A stretch of 64,000 nucleotides of DNA from Echinarachnius parma. Lineage: Eukaryota > Echinodermata > Echinoidea > Clypeasteroida > Echinarachniidae. Each line of letters starts with the position of its first letter. The first letter of the stretch is position 1. The stretch spans positions 62,001 to 126,000 of the forward strand of contig JBAMJV010003014.1 of NCBI GenBank assembly GCA_037951105.1. Reading direction: 5' to 3'. Made by a program: the position numbers and the translations under genes. The notes beneath the pieces are model-generated. The model was not told the origin of the DNA, made no database searches, and worked only from the letters and a program-made list of their open reading frames with translations. Below are positions 13,101-28,400 of this stretch, piece after piece.

Positions 13101-16100
13101 CTAACTACCCCTCCCATTCTTTTTTTCTGTTACAAAATACTAAAATCTGGCCTGGAATAAGTGGAATTCCGTTTTAAATAACAATCACTCTTTTCCCTCT
13201 CATCAACAGTTCACACCATCCCAGCAGAGATGATGTGAAAGGGGTCCAGCCTGGTATCAGAGTTGAACAGTCATCCATTGACCATGCTCCTCCACCCCAC
13301 TCTAACCACCCCGGGGTGGGGTACAGTGACCCCAGGGGACAAGGCGATCACCAAGCTGCCTCCATGCAAATGGTAAAGTATTCTCAAGTTCTCTCTTTGT
13401 AAATATTTCTTTAGAATCATATTGTTTAGATAAAAAGATAGGCCACATAATTGTTGGGCACACTCTATTTACAGTCAAACCTGTGCATAGTGACCGCCTA
13501 ATATAAAGGGAAACAAGAAAATTGGCAACTGTATACAGGGGACTTATATAGACAGGTTCGATATGTGTTTTTTTTTCTCTACAGGGGATCACTTTTGGTG
13601 GCCACTATAGACAGTTGGCTGCTGTTGACAGTTTTGAATGTATTTCTTTATTTGGATCATGATAATTTTGTCTTTTTAAAATTGTTTTTAGAAAATAATT
13701 ACGGGCACACACATCCTGCAACCCTCCCATAGCTATACCATTGAGGTGACTTGTTGATTCATGACTGTGCATAATGATATGAAACACTGAACCTTAACCT
13801 GCACCCTACTTGGTTTCACAATCCCCAAACAGTTAATATAGGACACAACAGGTCACTGTTGGCAATGGGTTGACCAATTTTTATTTTTAACAACATTTTT
13901 TAATGTTTTTTTTAAATTATTTTTTTTTACCTCTGTTGGATTTACATAATAGGGGACACAGCAGTGGCTTAGCAAAGGGGTGGCGGGCAATAGAAACATT
14001 TTTGGAACATCCTTACAAACAAACATTGAGCGTTCCCCCCAAAATGAATGAATGAAATGCCCCACCCCAATCGGTCCATCCATTCTACGCCAATGGGATA
14101 CAGTTAATGCAATGTGCATTCAAATATGAATTTGATCAGGATATGTACCTATGCAGTATTATTAAGCGGCCAACTTAGATATTGAAATTTAGACTCAACC
14201 CCTCAACTACTTAATTTCGGAATCAAATATGGTATCAATGAATGAATTAAACTTTCATTATCAAAACCTGCAAAAGTGATGCCTTTAGATGGATGTGGTT
14301 TTTATCAACTCTATGCAACTTCTGTGCATAGAATTCGAAGATGTTGATTTCCCCCCCCCCCCCCCCCCCAGAAGCATGTGCTAACAAGCATGTCACGCAT
14401 TAAGATATATATATAGTTGTGTAATTCAATTCGGAGAGAAATTATGCAGCCGAGAGTCCCTTAGTTGAGCCATCAATCAAGGTCGCATGATTTTGATGGT
14501 TGTAACCTGATCCTAGATGTTCTCTGGCAATGTTGAAAAAGTAATCGAATCAGACAGTCATTAGAATGTCACTTGGTTTTTATAATTGGAGAGTCCTCGC
14601 GTTTGAGAAAGTGAATTTGTGGGAGATTTTGACGCATATAATGATTTGTAATTAAATTGTGTATTTGTTTGTATTTGAAAGTTCTAACAGTATAGAGTTA
14701 TCATGACTTTGTGGAAGATTATGTTGCATATAATGATTTGTAATTCAATATAGGAATAGGATGTTAATATTGAAAGTTTTTGTTTGTATTTGAAAGTTCT
14801 GACAGTATTGAGTTATTGAGTATCATGATTTTGTGGAAGATTATGTTGCATATAATGATTTGTAATTCAATATAGGATATGTTAATAATTGAAAGTCTTT
14901 GTTTGTATTTGAAAGTTCTGACAGTATAGAGTTATCATGATTTACTTGGAAGATTATGATGCATATAATGATTTGTAATTCAATATAGGAATAGGATGTT
15001 AATAATGGAAAGTTTTTGTTTGTATTTGAAAGTTCTGACAGTATAGAGTTATCATGATTTACTTGGAAGATTATGTTGCATTAATGATTTGTAATTCAAT
15101 ATAGTATGCTATTGGTAGATAGTGGTGCAGTGCTAGTGGCCGTGGGTTGCCCCAATTATTTAATAAAAGTAATACAAAACATACAGGAAAATCCTTACAA
15201 TATAATTTATAATAAAACAACAATTTGCCCCCTACCCCACTCCGACCGATCAGTTCGACCATGCTCGATCACCACTGTTGATTGTATATGTCTTTTTTAT
15301 TTGACAGACATAGAAAATTAATGTGGCAAAGATTATGTTGCATGAATGATTTGTAATTCAATATATTATGGTTGTAATAGTAGAAACTTGTTTTTATTTG
15401 AAAGTCCATATGTTGGAACATGTTATGGTAGAATATATGTTAAATAAAATGTTTTTGATTTATCATGGGGTATAAGAAGAAATAGGTTGTTTTTGTATTT
15501 TAATAAATTTGTTGGAAGATTATTTACATATTCTGATTTTAATGTCAATATAGGGGGATAGATGAAAGTATTGATGGTATTAAAAATTCCTTACATTTCG
15601 GATATGTTACATAATTCATGTTGCATATGATGTTTTGTAATTCTTCATAGTTGTTTGTAGAAATGGTATTGCATTTGAAATTTCTTACATCTGCAAATGT
15701 AATGACATTGACGAGGATTAAGTTACATATTATGATTTGTCATTCAATATGGGGTGTTCATACAAAGTATTGTTTGTTTTTCATATGGAAGTTTTTTTCA
15801 TTTGAGATAATGGATTTGTGGGAGATTATTTTACACCAACGTGAAATTCAATATGAGATGTTTCACTGAAATGAAATCCATGCGTAATACTGCGTAACTC
15901 TTTACAACCCAATGGCAAAGCAGCTCTATAGGAGTGTACAAGCAAGTTGTAAATTAGTACCAAAAACATAACGCTTCAAATACAATAATCATACAATCAA
16001 TTGATTGATTGTGAATTGGTTGAATTAATTGTGTAACCATTTAATTTGTCTTAGTTATATATCATACAATAAACTGATCAATGTTGCGATATTTTTGATT

Positions 16101-19100
16101 ATGGGGCCCAAGACTGATTGATTTTCCAGAAGGCCATAATGATCGAGCAGTATTATATACCGGGACAATTTCTGACAGTTCTTAGGAAATAATATGAACC
16201 ACAACATTATTGTCTACCAGTGAAATAAATGAATCAAACGTGCTACAACTATTAACAAACTAATTATTAACTAATTATGGGCTTTTTAATCCATTGCTTA
16301 CAGGAACTGGGATGGGCTATGTACAAAGTCTATGTGGATTTCATAATCTCGAAGGGAACGGGATAAATAGTCAGTGTTATACCGAAGCTGTCTCGAAATG
16401 ACCATTGCCCAAAGGGATGTGTATACAAAAAAAACACATGTGATGGACACAGAACCATTGGAAATTATGCATATTGTTTTCTATCGATCAGTGCGCTGCT
16501 AGTCGATTCTGATTATAAATGTAGGTCAGAGTCAATGGAGAACATTTTTATGAGTGATATGAATTAAAGTAGCATTCTTTGGATATCTAGCAGTGGTGTA
16601 GCTAGGGGGAGGGAGTGAGGGGCTGAGCCCCCCAATAATTAAATAAATCACTCCCGACCACCCTATACCACTGATATCTATAGATGTTACTGTAGCCAAA
16701 ATAACCATATAAAAAATGCATATATACAATTAAACCTGTGTATAGTGATCACCCAAGGGAAACAAGAAAAGTGTGCACTGTAGACGGGTGACCTTTGTAA
16801 ACAGGTATTATAACATTGTGTTCTATGCAGGTAATCACTTTTGGTGGCTACTATAGGCAGGTTGGCTGATATACTTGTACGGCCACTAATGTTTGATTGT
16901 TCATATTCCAAGCCTATTAACAGAATGGCAACCAAGGAAGGGAAAGAGAAGAAGAGGAAGGCAGAAGAAAAGATGGAGAGACAATCTAACATCATACATG
17001 GGAACGGCCGCATGGACTAGGATAGCTAGAGACAGAAGAGAATGAAAATGACACGAGGAGGGCTTTGTCCAACGTCTGGATGAACTATAGCTTGATAGAT
17101 AGAAAGATAGATTGATTCCAAGCCCAAGTATTCACTGTACATTTAATTATGTAAAATGGATTGAAGGAAGCGGTGGAGTGCTGACTAATAGTTCTTCTCT
17201 TTTATTTGAATTTCATTGTTGCAGGCGGAGAGAGAGTCTAATGTGCAAGCCAATCTGCAGGCCATAGAGGCTAGCATTCATGACATGAGGAAGAGGAAAC
17301 AGGTAGGATGATATATCAAAGCTCAGTAGAAAGAAATTTGATAAAGTACTTTCAATTGAGGTGATGATGATGTTTTTATATTACATGATGATGATGATGA
17401 TGATGATGATGATCAGCACATAGTTGATAGTATTTACCACTTTGTTTGTTGACAGGATGCGATAGATGAGTTGCGGAGTCTCCAGGAGGCAGTGCAGAGG
17501 AACAGGGTTGACATCCAGCAGGCAGAGGAGGTCACCAGACTCAGTACGGAGAAGGGACAAACAATCAGGTATGGTCAAACCTATGTATAGTGACCACCTA
17601 GTGGAAACAAGAAAAGTGACCACTGTAGACAGGTTCTGTAACATAGTACAGTAAGACCTGTGTATAGTGACCACCTAGGGGAAACAAGAAAAGTGACCTT
17701 TAGAGACAGGTTCTGTAACATAGTACAGTAAAAACCTGTGTATAATGACCACCTAGGGGAAACAAGAAAAGTGACCACTGTTACTGTATACAGGTGACCT
17801 CTAGAGACAGGTTCCATATCATCAAATAGTATAGTGACCACCAAGGGATAACATAGCAGTGGACACAACAGCAGTTACGTATCCTCAATTAGCCAAAACC
17901 CAGCATTTACTTTGACTTACAAGGAAAAAGAAAAGTGACCACTGGAGACAGGTGACTTCTATAGATAGGTTCCGTAACATAGTATGGTCAAACCTGTCTA
18001 TAGTGACCACCTAGGGGAAACAAGAAAAGTGACCACTGTAGACAGATGACCTCTATAGACAGGTTCTGTAGCATAGTACAGTCAAACCTGTGTATAATGA
18101 CCACCTAGGGGAAACAAGAAAAGTGACCACTGTAGACAGGTGGCCTCTAGAGACAGGTTCCATATCATCAAATAGTATAGTGACCACCAATGGGAAACAA
18201 GAAAAATGACCACTGTAGACAGGTGACCTCTATAGACAGGTTCTGTAACATAGTACAGTCAAACCTGTGTATAATGACAACCTAGGGGAAACAAGAAAAG
18301 TTACCTCTAGAGGCAGGTTCCATATCAAATAGTATAGTGACCACCTAGGGGAAACAAGAAAAGTGACCACTGTTTGATGTTTGCGTGACCTTGACCTTGC
18401 CCTTTGACTTTTGACCGTGAAAATTGAATGGGTTCTATTCTAGATGAACAGTAAGCTTCTACGAAAAGTTGGTTGAGATATCTGTGAAATTGTGCGCAGG
18501 AGACTGGTGATGAACAAACAAACAAACGGGACCAAAAACATAACCTCCTCCAACTTCGTTGGCAGGGTTAATAATGACAATAGTATTCTTTCTTGCCAGT
18601 TTCTTTCTATAATGCATATATTCTTGTATTTTTATTTCACCTTCCACTATGTTTTTGTGTCCATAATTTGTTTGTAAATTTCAATGATATCATTATGATG
18701 TATATCTTATAAGACAAAGAGAATAAAACAAAAATATTTGAATCTCACCTTTTATCATCGTGTGTTTTTATTGGTGTTTCAAAGTGTTGAATAAACTTGA
18801 ATTGAATTGAATTGAAATGTTGTTGCAGGTCTGAGCTGGTGGTGTTAGAGTACCAGCGGGACCAGGCCAGGAGGGAGCTGAGGGACCTAGAGGAGGGCAT
18901 AGCGGCCAGGAGGAGCCCCCACCCTACCAGTCACAGGGGTGTAGAGACGCACCCCATGGGCACACAGATGGGGCTCTCTGCCGAGGAGGTACATTCAAGA
19001 TGTGTATTATATATCATGATGCTAATACTTTATTTGGATGTTGTGTTAAATTGAATATGATGCAGGTACATTTAAAAACGTAAGTGTTTGTTTGCTAGAA

Positions 19101-21385
19101 TATGCCACATTCTACTAGTTCTGTTGCCCATTTTATAAAACACTTGCAATTGTTCTAAGTGTCCAGTATTGTAACTACCATGGCAACAGCTGTAATGCTC
19201 CATGCTGATTGGCTGTTGACCAAATAGTTACAATAATTGGACACTTACAACAATTGCAAGTGTTTTATAACATGGGGAGGCATATATTCCTCCTATAAGA
19301 ACATGAGTAACTCATCAGTTTGGCTTGTCTGCTGAAGTGTTGTTTTTCATGGCCCTTTTTTAGAACCGCCATCAAAGAGGAAAACATACAATGAATATAA
19401 AAGCCTATTTAGATTATTATCAATTATGGCACATCTTTAGACAATGGAAATGATCTAAATAAAATTACAAATTAATTAGTTGAATGATGATATCGAAGAT
19501 TTAATTATCTTAAATAAAAACGTAATTCCTCATTCAAATCCATAATGCAATGAAAATATGATTCTCTGTTTGCAACTAGTATTGCTAAAGCACATGGATC
19601 TGTTGTATGCATTTATTATAGTGAAATATATGTAGGTAATTTTATGCTTTAAATATGCATGTACAATTTTCCGCTTGCTTCTACAGATTGAAGCTATTAT
19701 CAAGGAGCGTGATGAGCTGAAGACCAAGGATCAAGAGAGGGGGCAAACAGTCCCCATCGCAGAACATCAAGAGGTCAAAGGTCAGCTAGAGCAAGCCCAG
19801 AAGGAGCTTGGTGAGAGCCAAGAAGCAAGCAAAGCTGCCGTGGACAAGCTTCAAGCAGTAAGAATCAAAGATGCATTTATTATTGTAGTCATTCCTATAC
19901 CCCATAATACAAAAGCTCATTATTTAACTCTAGGTTTTATAATGGTAATCATGAATTTCACTTGATTATTCTTTGTGATAATGGCAAATTAAATGCCCTT
20001 TCCTAATGTACCGAAACAGAGTATGATTTATTAAAAGGCAAGAAACATTTTTAGGAACTTGCCCAACTGGACAAGTCAGAAAATGTATTTGTGTAGAGCC
20101 CTGGTTAATTTAGGTGATGATGGATGCAACATTCGTTATTTGTCTTACTTTTTGTCTTATTTGTCATACTTAAAGTTTGTATAAATTCTTTTGAAACATA
20201 TATTTTTAAAGAGTTCTTTATCTCTTTTCCATCCAGGATCTAGAGGAAAGCAAGAAGAGAGTAGAAGAGTTGGCAGAGCTTGAGGTGAATCTGAAGAAAC
20301 AACTCGCTGACTTGCAGGAAACCATGAAGACGTCTGAAGAGGATCATCAGAAGATATACCAGGTAGGTTGGATTAACTTTATGTAGTTGTGTAGGGTATA
20401 ATTGCAGGGCTTATGCATGTATATGCAAAAGGGCTTTTATGCAAAAACCAATACAGAAGAGACAAAAGAAGTTGCTGCAAATGATGTATCAGGTCGGAGA
20501 AAGGAATGTTAAACACTAAGAGTTTCCAATTTTGACAACTATTGAAATGGTGATCTGAACAATATCTAAGGTAGATGTAAAAACACTTTGATTCTTAATA
20601 TGCAGTCTTGATTTGGAATATACAGTAAAGAGTGTAAATACTCACCATTCTTGTTAAAATAGCAAAAATATCAACTGACTGTAAAGATTCACCCATTTAA
20701 ACCTGGTCTCTAAAATACACTGGTTGGGATCTATTGATTTATTGATCTATTTACTATTGGAGTGCTATTGATCCCTATGTACATTCCAGGAGAAGACTAA
20801 GGCCTTTGAGGAGCTGGAGACCAAGACATCGACCGAAAATAGCGACCTTCGACATCGCCTGCAGGAAGCACTCCAGCGTGTCACGACCCTGGAGAGCGCC
20901 CTCATTGACAAGGACACCGTGACGACGAGGATGCAGGAGCGTATCCGGGGGCAAGGCCAGGAGGTGGTGGAGCTGACTGGCAGGGTGGAGGGGCTGGAGA
21001 AGGAGAAGGAGGAAGGAGCGAGGGCTGCGGAGACAGCCAGGGAGGTGGCCCTGGTGGAGCTCAGGGATAAACTGCTCAAGGAGAAACACGAGGAGATGGA
21101 CCAAGTAAGAAATAAAGCAATAATATTTATGGGTGGCGAGGAGGAGGAGGTGGGGGCTTTCTCTTCCTATCCCCCATTATATTGGGAGGGGGGGCAGAAG
21201 GAGCAATGAGCAAGGGCTGCAGGGTCTGTTGTTGATGATTATGGTGATGACGATGATGATGATGACAATTATGACAATGACGACAATGACGACAATGACG
21301 GCAATGACGACAATGACGATGACGATGATGATGACGATGATGACAATGATGACGATGATGACGATGATGAGGATGATGGTGATGG

Positions 21386-21418
<33 letters not shown>

Positions 21419-22398
21419 CGATGATGATGATACAATGCTATACTAATATCGCAATATTTTAAGAGTCAAGGCAAAAACATCCTGATCATAACATATAATT
21501 TTACAATTGCTAGTTTTCATCTCCGTTTTTTAATCATTATTTCTTAGCAAAAATCTTCGCTTGAGAAGGCTCACCACGAGGTTATAACCAAGCAACAGAC
21601 CCAGGCAACTCAAAGACAAACCCAGCTAGAGAAAAGCAATCAGGTATGTAACCATGGTCTACAGGAACCGGATAGGCTTGGTACAAAGTCCACATGGATT
21701 TCAGAATCTCATCAGGAACATAAGTTAAAGGGGATTACATATACAAATTCCATGCATATCCTTTTGACAAAGGTAGTTCCTAGCAACCTGTTAGCTTGCC
21801 CAAGGTTTGCCTGATATAGCAACAAGTAATGATCTTCTCAATGTCCATGAGTCGCTTGGAAGGAATGCTTCCCAGGGAGTGGGGATGATGCACACAATCA
21901 TGCTGGCTGTCAAGGTATCCTATGACCGGGGTAATAATAGTGTAAAGCACTAAATAGAGATGATATCGTATCATATTACATGTACATGTAGGTGCTACAT
22001 AAATAACAAACATATCATTATTAGTCATGATAGCACAATGGATTCGTAGCAGTGTTAACCCATTGCCTATGGATACTTTCTAGTCCCATCATTAACTACA
22101 GTATATGGGCATCACAAAATCTAGAAGGGAACATGTTAATTGAAAAGCTTATCTCCAGGTCATCAGGAAAAGAACACCCACACATTTGAATATTTTAGTG
22201 ATTTTGGCCAGTGGCTTAAAATAATTTGTCCAAAACAATACATAACAAATGGGGGACAATCTGTGTAAAAACAAAGAAATTCATAATGTTTGATTTGGGT
22301 CAGTAGCTTACGTGCCCCCCCCCCCCCCCCAATAATTTGTCAAAAACCAATACAAACGTTAGGGGACAATCTGTGTTAAAACAAAGAAATTCATAAGG

Positions 22399-22430
<32 letters not shown>

Positions 22431-25400
22431 AAACATTCTGACCACACTTCACCACTGATTCGGGCTATAGGGGGAAGATCATTTAATTATAATACCACTT
22501 CAGGGAATAATTGTCAAGATTAAATTATTGATAAGATGAAACAAGTTTAAACAAAAAACTTAATGCAAATTGCAATACATGTAATTTGCTGCTTTGTCCT
22601 CCAGACCTCTACAATTACATTGTCACCTTTTACAACAAAATCAATATAGTTATTCAGAAATGATAAATGTCCATTACATTTTGAATACAAGAAGTCTTTA
22701 TTACATGTATCAATAGAATTGCACATAATTTGCACCAATTTGTATCAAAATGATGATGTTGCCATGACAATGATGCTGTTGTTTCCCTGTAGTAAAAGGA
22801 TGGCTATATATAGCTGCTGAAAATGAGTGGGAAGATATGCTCTGGGTATTAGGGTTACATGTTGCCATGGATACATGGGTTTACATGATGCTGATGAGTG
22901 TATGTAAACTGGGGTAATGTTTGCAAAGCCGTAATTATCTTTTTTCATGAATATATAATAATGCTTGTATCGAGGATGTTCCTACTGTAATTAAGTAGAA
23001 CATTAGTTTGGGTGTGATAATGTATGATAGCATTCTATGATATAACAGTGCCTACTGGTTATTGGTGTGATCATGAGTGGTTTTGTTTTGAGAAAAAATA
23101 ATAAATATTGTAATGTTGGTGATTTTGGCAATATGGGTTAGCATTTTCTTTAGCAAAATGTAGGATGATTTATTCTGCTATGGTGATGTAGTTATAATAA
23201 GAAATACATGTATATCTTGATGATGCTGATATTATTTCCATTGCACTGATACTAATGATAATGATAGTAATAATGCTTATGATAATGACAATGGTAATTT
23301 GATAATGATGATGAGGATGACAACAGTGAAAGCAAATGATGATAATGATGATAATATTTATATTAATAATTCTATATTCAAACATGACGATGAATATATT
23401 AAACAAATTAAATGAGCACAGATATATGTTAACATAGTTTTGATGAGTGAATATAAGTTAGAACAATGATCATCACAATGTTTGCAAAGCCAAACTTATC
23501 TTATTGTAAGTAATACAAAATATATAATGCTTAAAATGCTTTGGTCTCCCTGCAGGAGAATGAGGTTGAATTGAAGGAGCTGAGAGGGAAAGCTGGATCA
23601 GCAGGAGCAGATGACCAGGAGCCTCATTCTTCTACTACTACTACTACTACTTCTAATTATATCAGTCTTGATAATGATGATTATTATCATAAGCATAATG
23701 ATAATAATTATAATCACTATCACAATCATGATCACAATCTCAACATTGATACTGATGATAGTAACTATTTGCTGATAATGATTTTGTCTCCTGCAGGAGA
23801 ATGAGGTTGAGTTGAAGGAGCTGAGAGGCAAGCTGGAGCAGCAGGAGCAGATGACCAGGAGCCTGGGAGACCAGATGAGACAGGAGGCTGAAGAGCAGGT
23901 CAGTATAGTCAGCAACACGCTGGTTCAAATCCCTCCTCAGTCAAATGCTCTTTGTTACCCATCCGTTAAACTGTCCATGACTGGTCCTTAAAATACTCAT
24001 GATCGATGTGGTCTTTGGAGAATAAATATTATAACAAATCAGACTGTCTTGAACGGGTTGATCTAATTTGAATATAATCAATTTTCCTCTTTATTTATTA
24101 AATGTATTTATTTATATTTGTACGCATTTATTAAGAAATATATATCAATTAGTAGGAGGTTTCCTAGCCAAATTTGTATAATCCCATATTAGTAAAAATA
24201 TATTCTTTCACATAGTTGGTAATAAAAGCGTACATTTTATTTTTGTGTGTGGGGCGTTTCCCACTACTGTCATTTAGCTTTAACTATATATAATATGTAT
24301 ATGCACATATGAAGGGTGATATAATTCAAAGGCTGACATTTAATGCTACTCAAAGGTTAAATTGGAATGATACAATCTTTCAATTTTTTTTTTAACTAAT
24401 AGAACATTTTGAGAGAAACTTGACGAAGCAACCCATTCAGTAAGGATTTGAACCCCTCATCTCTTTACCCTTGATGTAAAAAACATGTTCAACATCTTAA
24501 CAAATTTCTAACTACATACATGTATATACATATTAAGGGTGAAACAATTCAAAGGCTGACATGTAATGCTCCTCAAAGGTTAAATACAAAAATTAGAATC
24601 ATACCATCTTTAAAATCTCTATTTTTAACCAATAGAACATTTTGAGAGAAAACTTGGCATAGCAACCCATTCAGTAAGGATTTGAAACCCTTGTCTCTTT
24701 ACCTTGATGTTCGAAACATGACTGTACAACATCTTAACTAATTTCTAACCATACATATTAAGGGTGATATAATTCAAAGGCTGACATTTAATGCTCCTCA
24801 AAGGTTAAATACAAAAATTAGAATCATATACCATCTTTAAAATGTTTATTTTTGAACCAATGTAACATTTTGAGAGAAACTTGACAAAGCAACCCATTGA
24901 GTAAGGATTTGTAAAAAAAAAACCTCCATCTCTTAAACCTCTTATGCACATAATCAGATCAAGAAAGCCCTGGAAGAACAGAGGAGTGTGTGGGAGGCGG
25001 AGACGGAGAGGGAGAGACAGAGAGAGGCGCTGGCCAAGGAAGATGCGGTTGCCATAGAAACTAAGCATCTTAAGGATGACTTGAAAAGGGAGCAGCAGTT
25101 GCGCGATACACTCAAAGCCAGCCACACAAACCTCAAGCAGGTAGAGTAATCAATAACTGAATGAATTTAACTCATTGCATACTGGGACCTGGTATAAGTC
25201 CCTGGGAATTATGTTATGTGGGAGATAATTGGTTAATGAAAACGGGTAACCAACGACTAAATGAATTGATCGCATTGCATGTGGGGGGGGGGGGGGGGGT
25301 AACTGTGAAAATGATGCAGTACCAGATAATGTGTCAAGAAAATGTAGCCCACTCAACTCTATATTCATGTATTTTTAAAAATAACTATTGCTTGGTACCT

Positions 25401-28400
25401 TAGAAATTATTTTTGTTAAATTAATAAATATAGCTTTTATAAAGGAAAATAGGGTATCTTGAAGTATGTTACATTGTACTTTCAAGTGTTTATTTCAAAC
25501 ATTTAATAGGAATGTGTGCATTGTATAATATGTGCTTAAAGAATATAAATTTAACCAATATTTGCACATATTGTAAATATACATGTATATGTTATGTTGA
25601 ATTACTTGAGATTTTAATTAACCTATCAAGTATGATTTACATTATTTTATTATCTTAGTGGAAAAAAATCAAATGACCCAATCCAATCAATATTTCGTCA
25701 GAGTTAACATTTATGATTAGGGATATTATTTTTACCATATTCTATATACTTTCAAATGCAGGATCCACTACCAACATACATGTACCTATCATTTCTTTAG
25801 TCACAGGAAGATAAGAAGCTGCGAGAAGATAACTAGCAGCGGGAGAGAAGCTTAAATATCTCTCCAAGACTGGACAACAGATCAAATGATGCAATTAATA
25901 TTTAGGCCTAGATGCTATTTTAGACCGTATTCTCTGTCATGATTGAGATGCATCATCGAATTTTAAATCTATTTCTTTACTCACAGGAAATTGAGAAACT
26001 GCGAGAAGAGAACCTATAGCAGCGGAGAGAGAGAAGGTTGAAGCAGGATCTTAGTCTAAATAAGAGATTACATGACCCTATGCTCTGACAGAGCTGTGAT
26101 ATATTAGATTCATGATTATGTTGTTTTTAGAAGATATTTGTTGTCATGTTTTCTTTGCTGACAGGAAGTTGAGAATCTGCGAGAAGAGAACCTGGCAGCG
26201 GGGAGAGAGAAGGTTGAAGCAGTCTCCAAGGCCAGGGAGGAGGCCAGACAAGAGATCCAGGTCCAGCTAGACCAGATCAGGGAACAGATGAGCCAGGTGA
26301 ATACAATTAAACCTTGTCATTATTATTTCAATTGTACATTTTAACTTCAGATTTTTTTCTTCAGAAAAAGATATCTTTGTATCATATTTTAACCCCTTGT
26401 CTACAGGAACCTGTTGGGCTGTGCATAAAGTATGTGGGGATTTCAGAATCTTGAAGGGAATTATTTTACGTTTACATTTTCATGTTAAGCTAATTTAAAA
26501 GCAGGGCTCAAGATTAGCCAGGGCTCTACACTCACCTTTTTTGTCAGTGGCTCGGTCGGGCTAGTGTAATGATTTTCTTCCCCATTTTCTGGTGGCTCGA
26601 AAGAAAAATTTACTGGCCAGAAAATTTTTATTCATGTGATTACTTTTTACCATTCAAAATATCACTGTTTCCTGATCAAACCTGTAATAAAAGATGAAGC
26701 ATGACATGGACGAAAACAAGATTTTTATAATTTTGTCAATGGATTGAAAATCTGCTTGCCCGATCGGGCCACCAAAATACTTATATACATTTTTGCTGGC
26801 CCAAAGTGCAATTTTACTGGCCCTGGGCCAGTGGGCTAATGCTAGTGTCAAGCCTTGGATTAGCCCTTGGCATGTTGGCTACAAAAACTTAGCTTTGGGC
26901 CACCACTTTTGTAAACTTAATTTGGAGCTTATAGGAACCAAAAACCTTCTGAGTATTCAACACATATTGTTCAAAAAGTAATTAAAAACTAGTTTATTTC
27001 CTGCCCCTCTTTAATTGAAGTGTATAAAGCACATTCTTAGCATTAGATCAGTAATAGGTACCAAAACAAACAAAAAGCAGTAATTACTTCCTTCTAATTA
27101 TACCATACATCCGATGTAAAGAGGTACATATGTAAGTGTCCAGTCTATTAAAGTTCATGATTAAACCATTCAGGACTGGTCCCAAAAATACTCGGGCTTG
27201 GGTCTATGTTATAGCAAACTCATTCAGTCTTGAATTGGTTAGACCATTTACATACACATTACATGTACCTGCAGTCTCTCATGCAAGTGAACTGTATGAT
27301 AATCACATTTAGATTTAATCCTCCTGTTTTACGCATACATTATACATATCTGTGGCCAAATTTTGAATTATTTTTGTATAGGTTTTTTTTTATTTCAAAA
27401 AAGTTGAAAACTTTTATTGCGGTTCATAAAAAAGAGCACTTGGCTTGTCAATTGATTTTTTGTTAAGTGGTTGGTTACTGGTTGATTTGAATAAAGCGAG
27501 CCTCTTGTGGCCTATCACAGATGGTGTTTGATGATCGATGGCTGTTTTATGGGTTTGTTTATAGCAGACTCCGGTTTCTAATAGGGAGTGAGTAAACATG
27601 AGTGGGTTGGTCCTGGGTAAACATCGTTATCAGCGATAGGGCCCCAAAGATCAGCGGGACTACTCAGACTTACCCTTTAGACTCGCTTCAAGAGTTGTTT
27701 TCTCACTTCATCAGTCAAGATTAAGCTGTTTTCTATACGTTGAATCAGACTACTTTGGTTGCTCCGATATGTTGTGATTCATTTGACACATGGACTATGT
27801 TTTTTTGATGTGATGGCCGTCTGCATAATGATCGTCAATATTCTTCACTGTTGTTTGAGGATTTACCAATATAAGTCATATAATCTCTGAAGAAGATTCT
27901 GCTAGGATAAAAAATGTAGGCCCTATAGTGACTCTCATATAATTTTTGTTAGAACTTTCAAGTGTTTTTGCCTTTTCTATGTGACATTATTATGGCAGGA
28001 ATGGTTTGTGACTGATGGGTGTTCATTACCTCTCTTCAGCCAAGATTATACTGTCATCTATATGTTGAACAGATGGAATACTATCTTTGATTGTTTTGTG
28101 ATAGCCTGCATATTAACAATATTCTGTATTCTTTACTGCTGAGCATTTGAACTATATATGTTTTGCATTTTCTGTGAGACATTATTAGGTGAGGACTTAT
28201 TTATGTGTGATGGATATTCTTCCACTTTCAATCGAGATAAGCTACAATGTATCTTTTTAAACTAAACTACATGTATTAGGGATTACAGTCTGTTACCAGT
28301 CAAATCACCTGTGGAATATGTTTTTGCTTCCTTATATACATGTATGGTGTTCTTGTTGCTGAGAGTTACTAGTACCTTGTAATAGTAAGTTGTTTTGATC

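Noticed and set aside
17575-18380. Regularly spaced repeats as a CRISPR array
   Set aside because: The whole unit, including the inter-repeat part, is conserved and spacing varies from 70 to 110 bp in a eukaryotic intron. It is an ordinary tandem repeat.
21127-21462. His-rich or Asp/Met/Thr-rich reading frames after exon 8
   Set aside because: They are translations of a GAT/GAC microsatellite, start at a splice donor and have no coding bias.
23170-23406. Ile-rich minus-strand frame at 23.2-23.4 kb
   Set aside because: Simple GAT/AAT sequence, not coding.
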